Source of the DNA: Phallusia mammillata
Taxonomy: Eukaryota; Chordata; Ascidiacea; Phlebobranchia; Ascidiidae
DNA length: 64,000 nt
Assembly: GCA_003260075.1 (NCBI GenBank)
Contig: QLIY01000429.1
Location: 19,406 to 83,405, forward strand
Direction of reading: 5' to 3'
The notes under the pieces were generated by a model. It saw only the letters and a list, made by a program, of their open reading frames with translations. It was not told the DNA's origin and ran no database searches. The position numbers and the translations under genes were made by a program. Below, piece after piece: positions 63,917-64,000 of this stretch (the first letter of the stretch is position 1; every line of letters begins with the position of its first letter).

Positions 63917-64000
63917 CAGGGGTGGGCAAACTTTTCAGTGCAAGGGCCGCATTCAAAAGTTCTTAATCTCAGGGGGCCGCATAGTATTTCACCAACGGTC
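63917..64000. mobile_element. Left end of a hAT-type element cut by the window edge
   Basis: CAGGGGTGGGCAAACTTTTCAG followed by agggccgcattc is the typical start of this hAT subgroup. The right end would lie beyond 64000. Confidence 0.65.

Overview
This window reads as nuclear DNA of an invertebrate animal, most likely an ascidian tunicate (Ciona-like). That assignment is inference. It rests on AT-rich DNA, many short introns with GT..AG borders, a fused glutamyl-prolyl-tRNA synthetase, a CENP-F relative that ends in the same CKVQ box as the human protein, many hAT-type miniature transposons, and pairs of sequence copies that look like two divergent haplotypes. There are five genes, four on the minus strand and one on the plus strand. 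I rebuilt exons by hand from splice sites, reading phase and resemblance to known families.

Layout: 1-3222 holds no gene, only repeats including two nested hAT elements. 3223-7922 (minus) is a complete 10-exon arginase. 10383-16912 (minus) is UDP-glucose pyrophosphorylase (UGP2), with alternative first exons near 15924, 16906 and 18783. 16913-21390 is mostly repeats plus that distal first exon. 21391-42179 (minus) is EPRS, about 33 exons and about 1,453 residues: GST-like domain, GluRS, two WHEP domains, ProRS. 42904-43761 (plus) is an intronless stomatin, divergent from EPRS. 45324 to beyond 63170 (minus) is the C-terminal 3,132 residues of a CENP-F-like giant coiled-coil protein, including one exon of 6,279 bases; its N-terminus lies outside the window.

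The most conspicuous anomaly is a set of more than 30 runs of G, all on the plus strand and very often exactly 10 long. They are usually flanked by near-identical copies of the same sequence. I interpret them as assembly gap placeholders (N rendered as G) between contigs that are often the two alleles of one locus. They duplicate or break several exons: arginase exon 7, the UGP2 5' exon, EPRS exon at 34624-34880, and CENP-F exons at 46322, 46665, 48700 and 49125. They also produce false glycine- or proline-rich ORFs. One such allelic pair shows a hAT element present in one copy and absent from the other.

The genes are unrelated housekeeping and cell-division functions: arginine breakdown, nucleotide-sugar synthesis, tRNA charging, membrane scaffolding, and kinetochore or nuclear-envelope structure. 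I see no operon-like spacing. EPRS and stomatin may share a divergent promoter region with CRE/ATF-like TGACGTAA sites.
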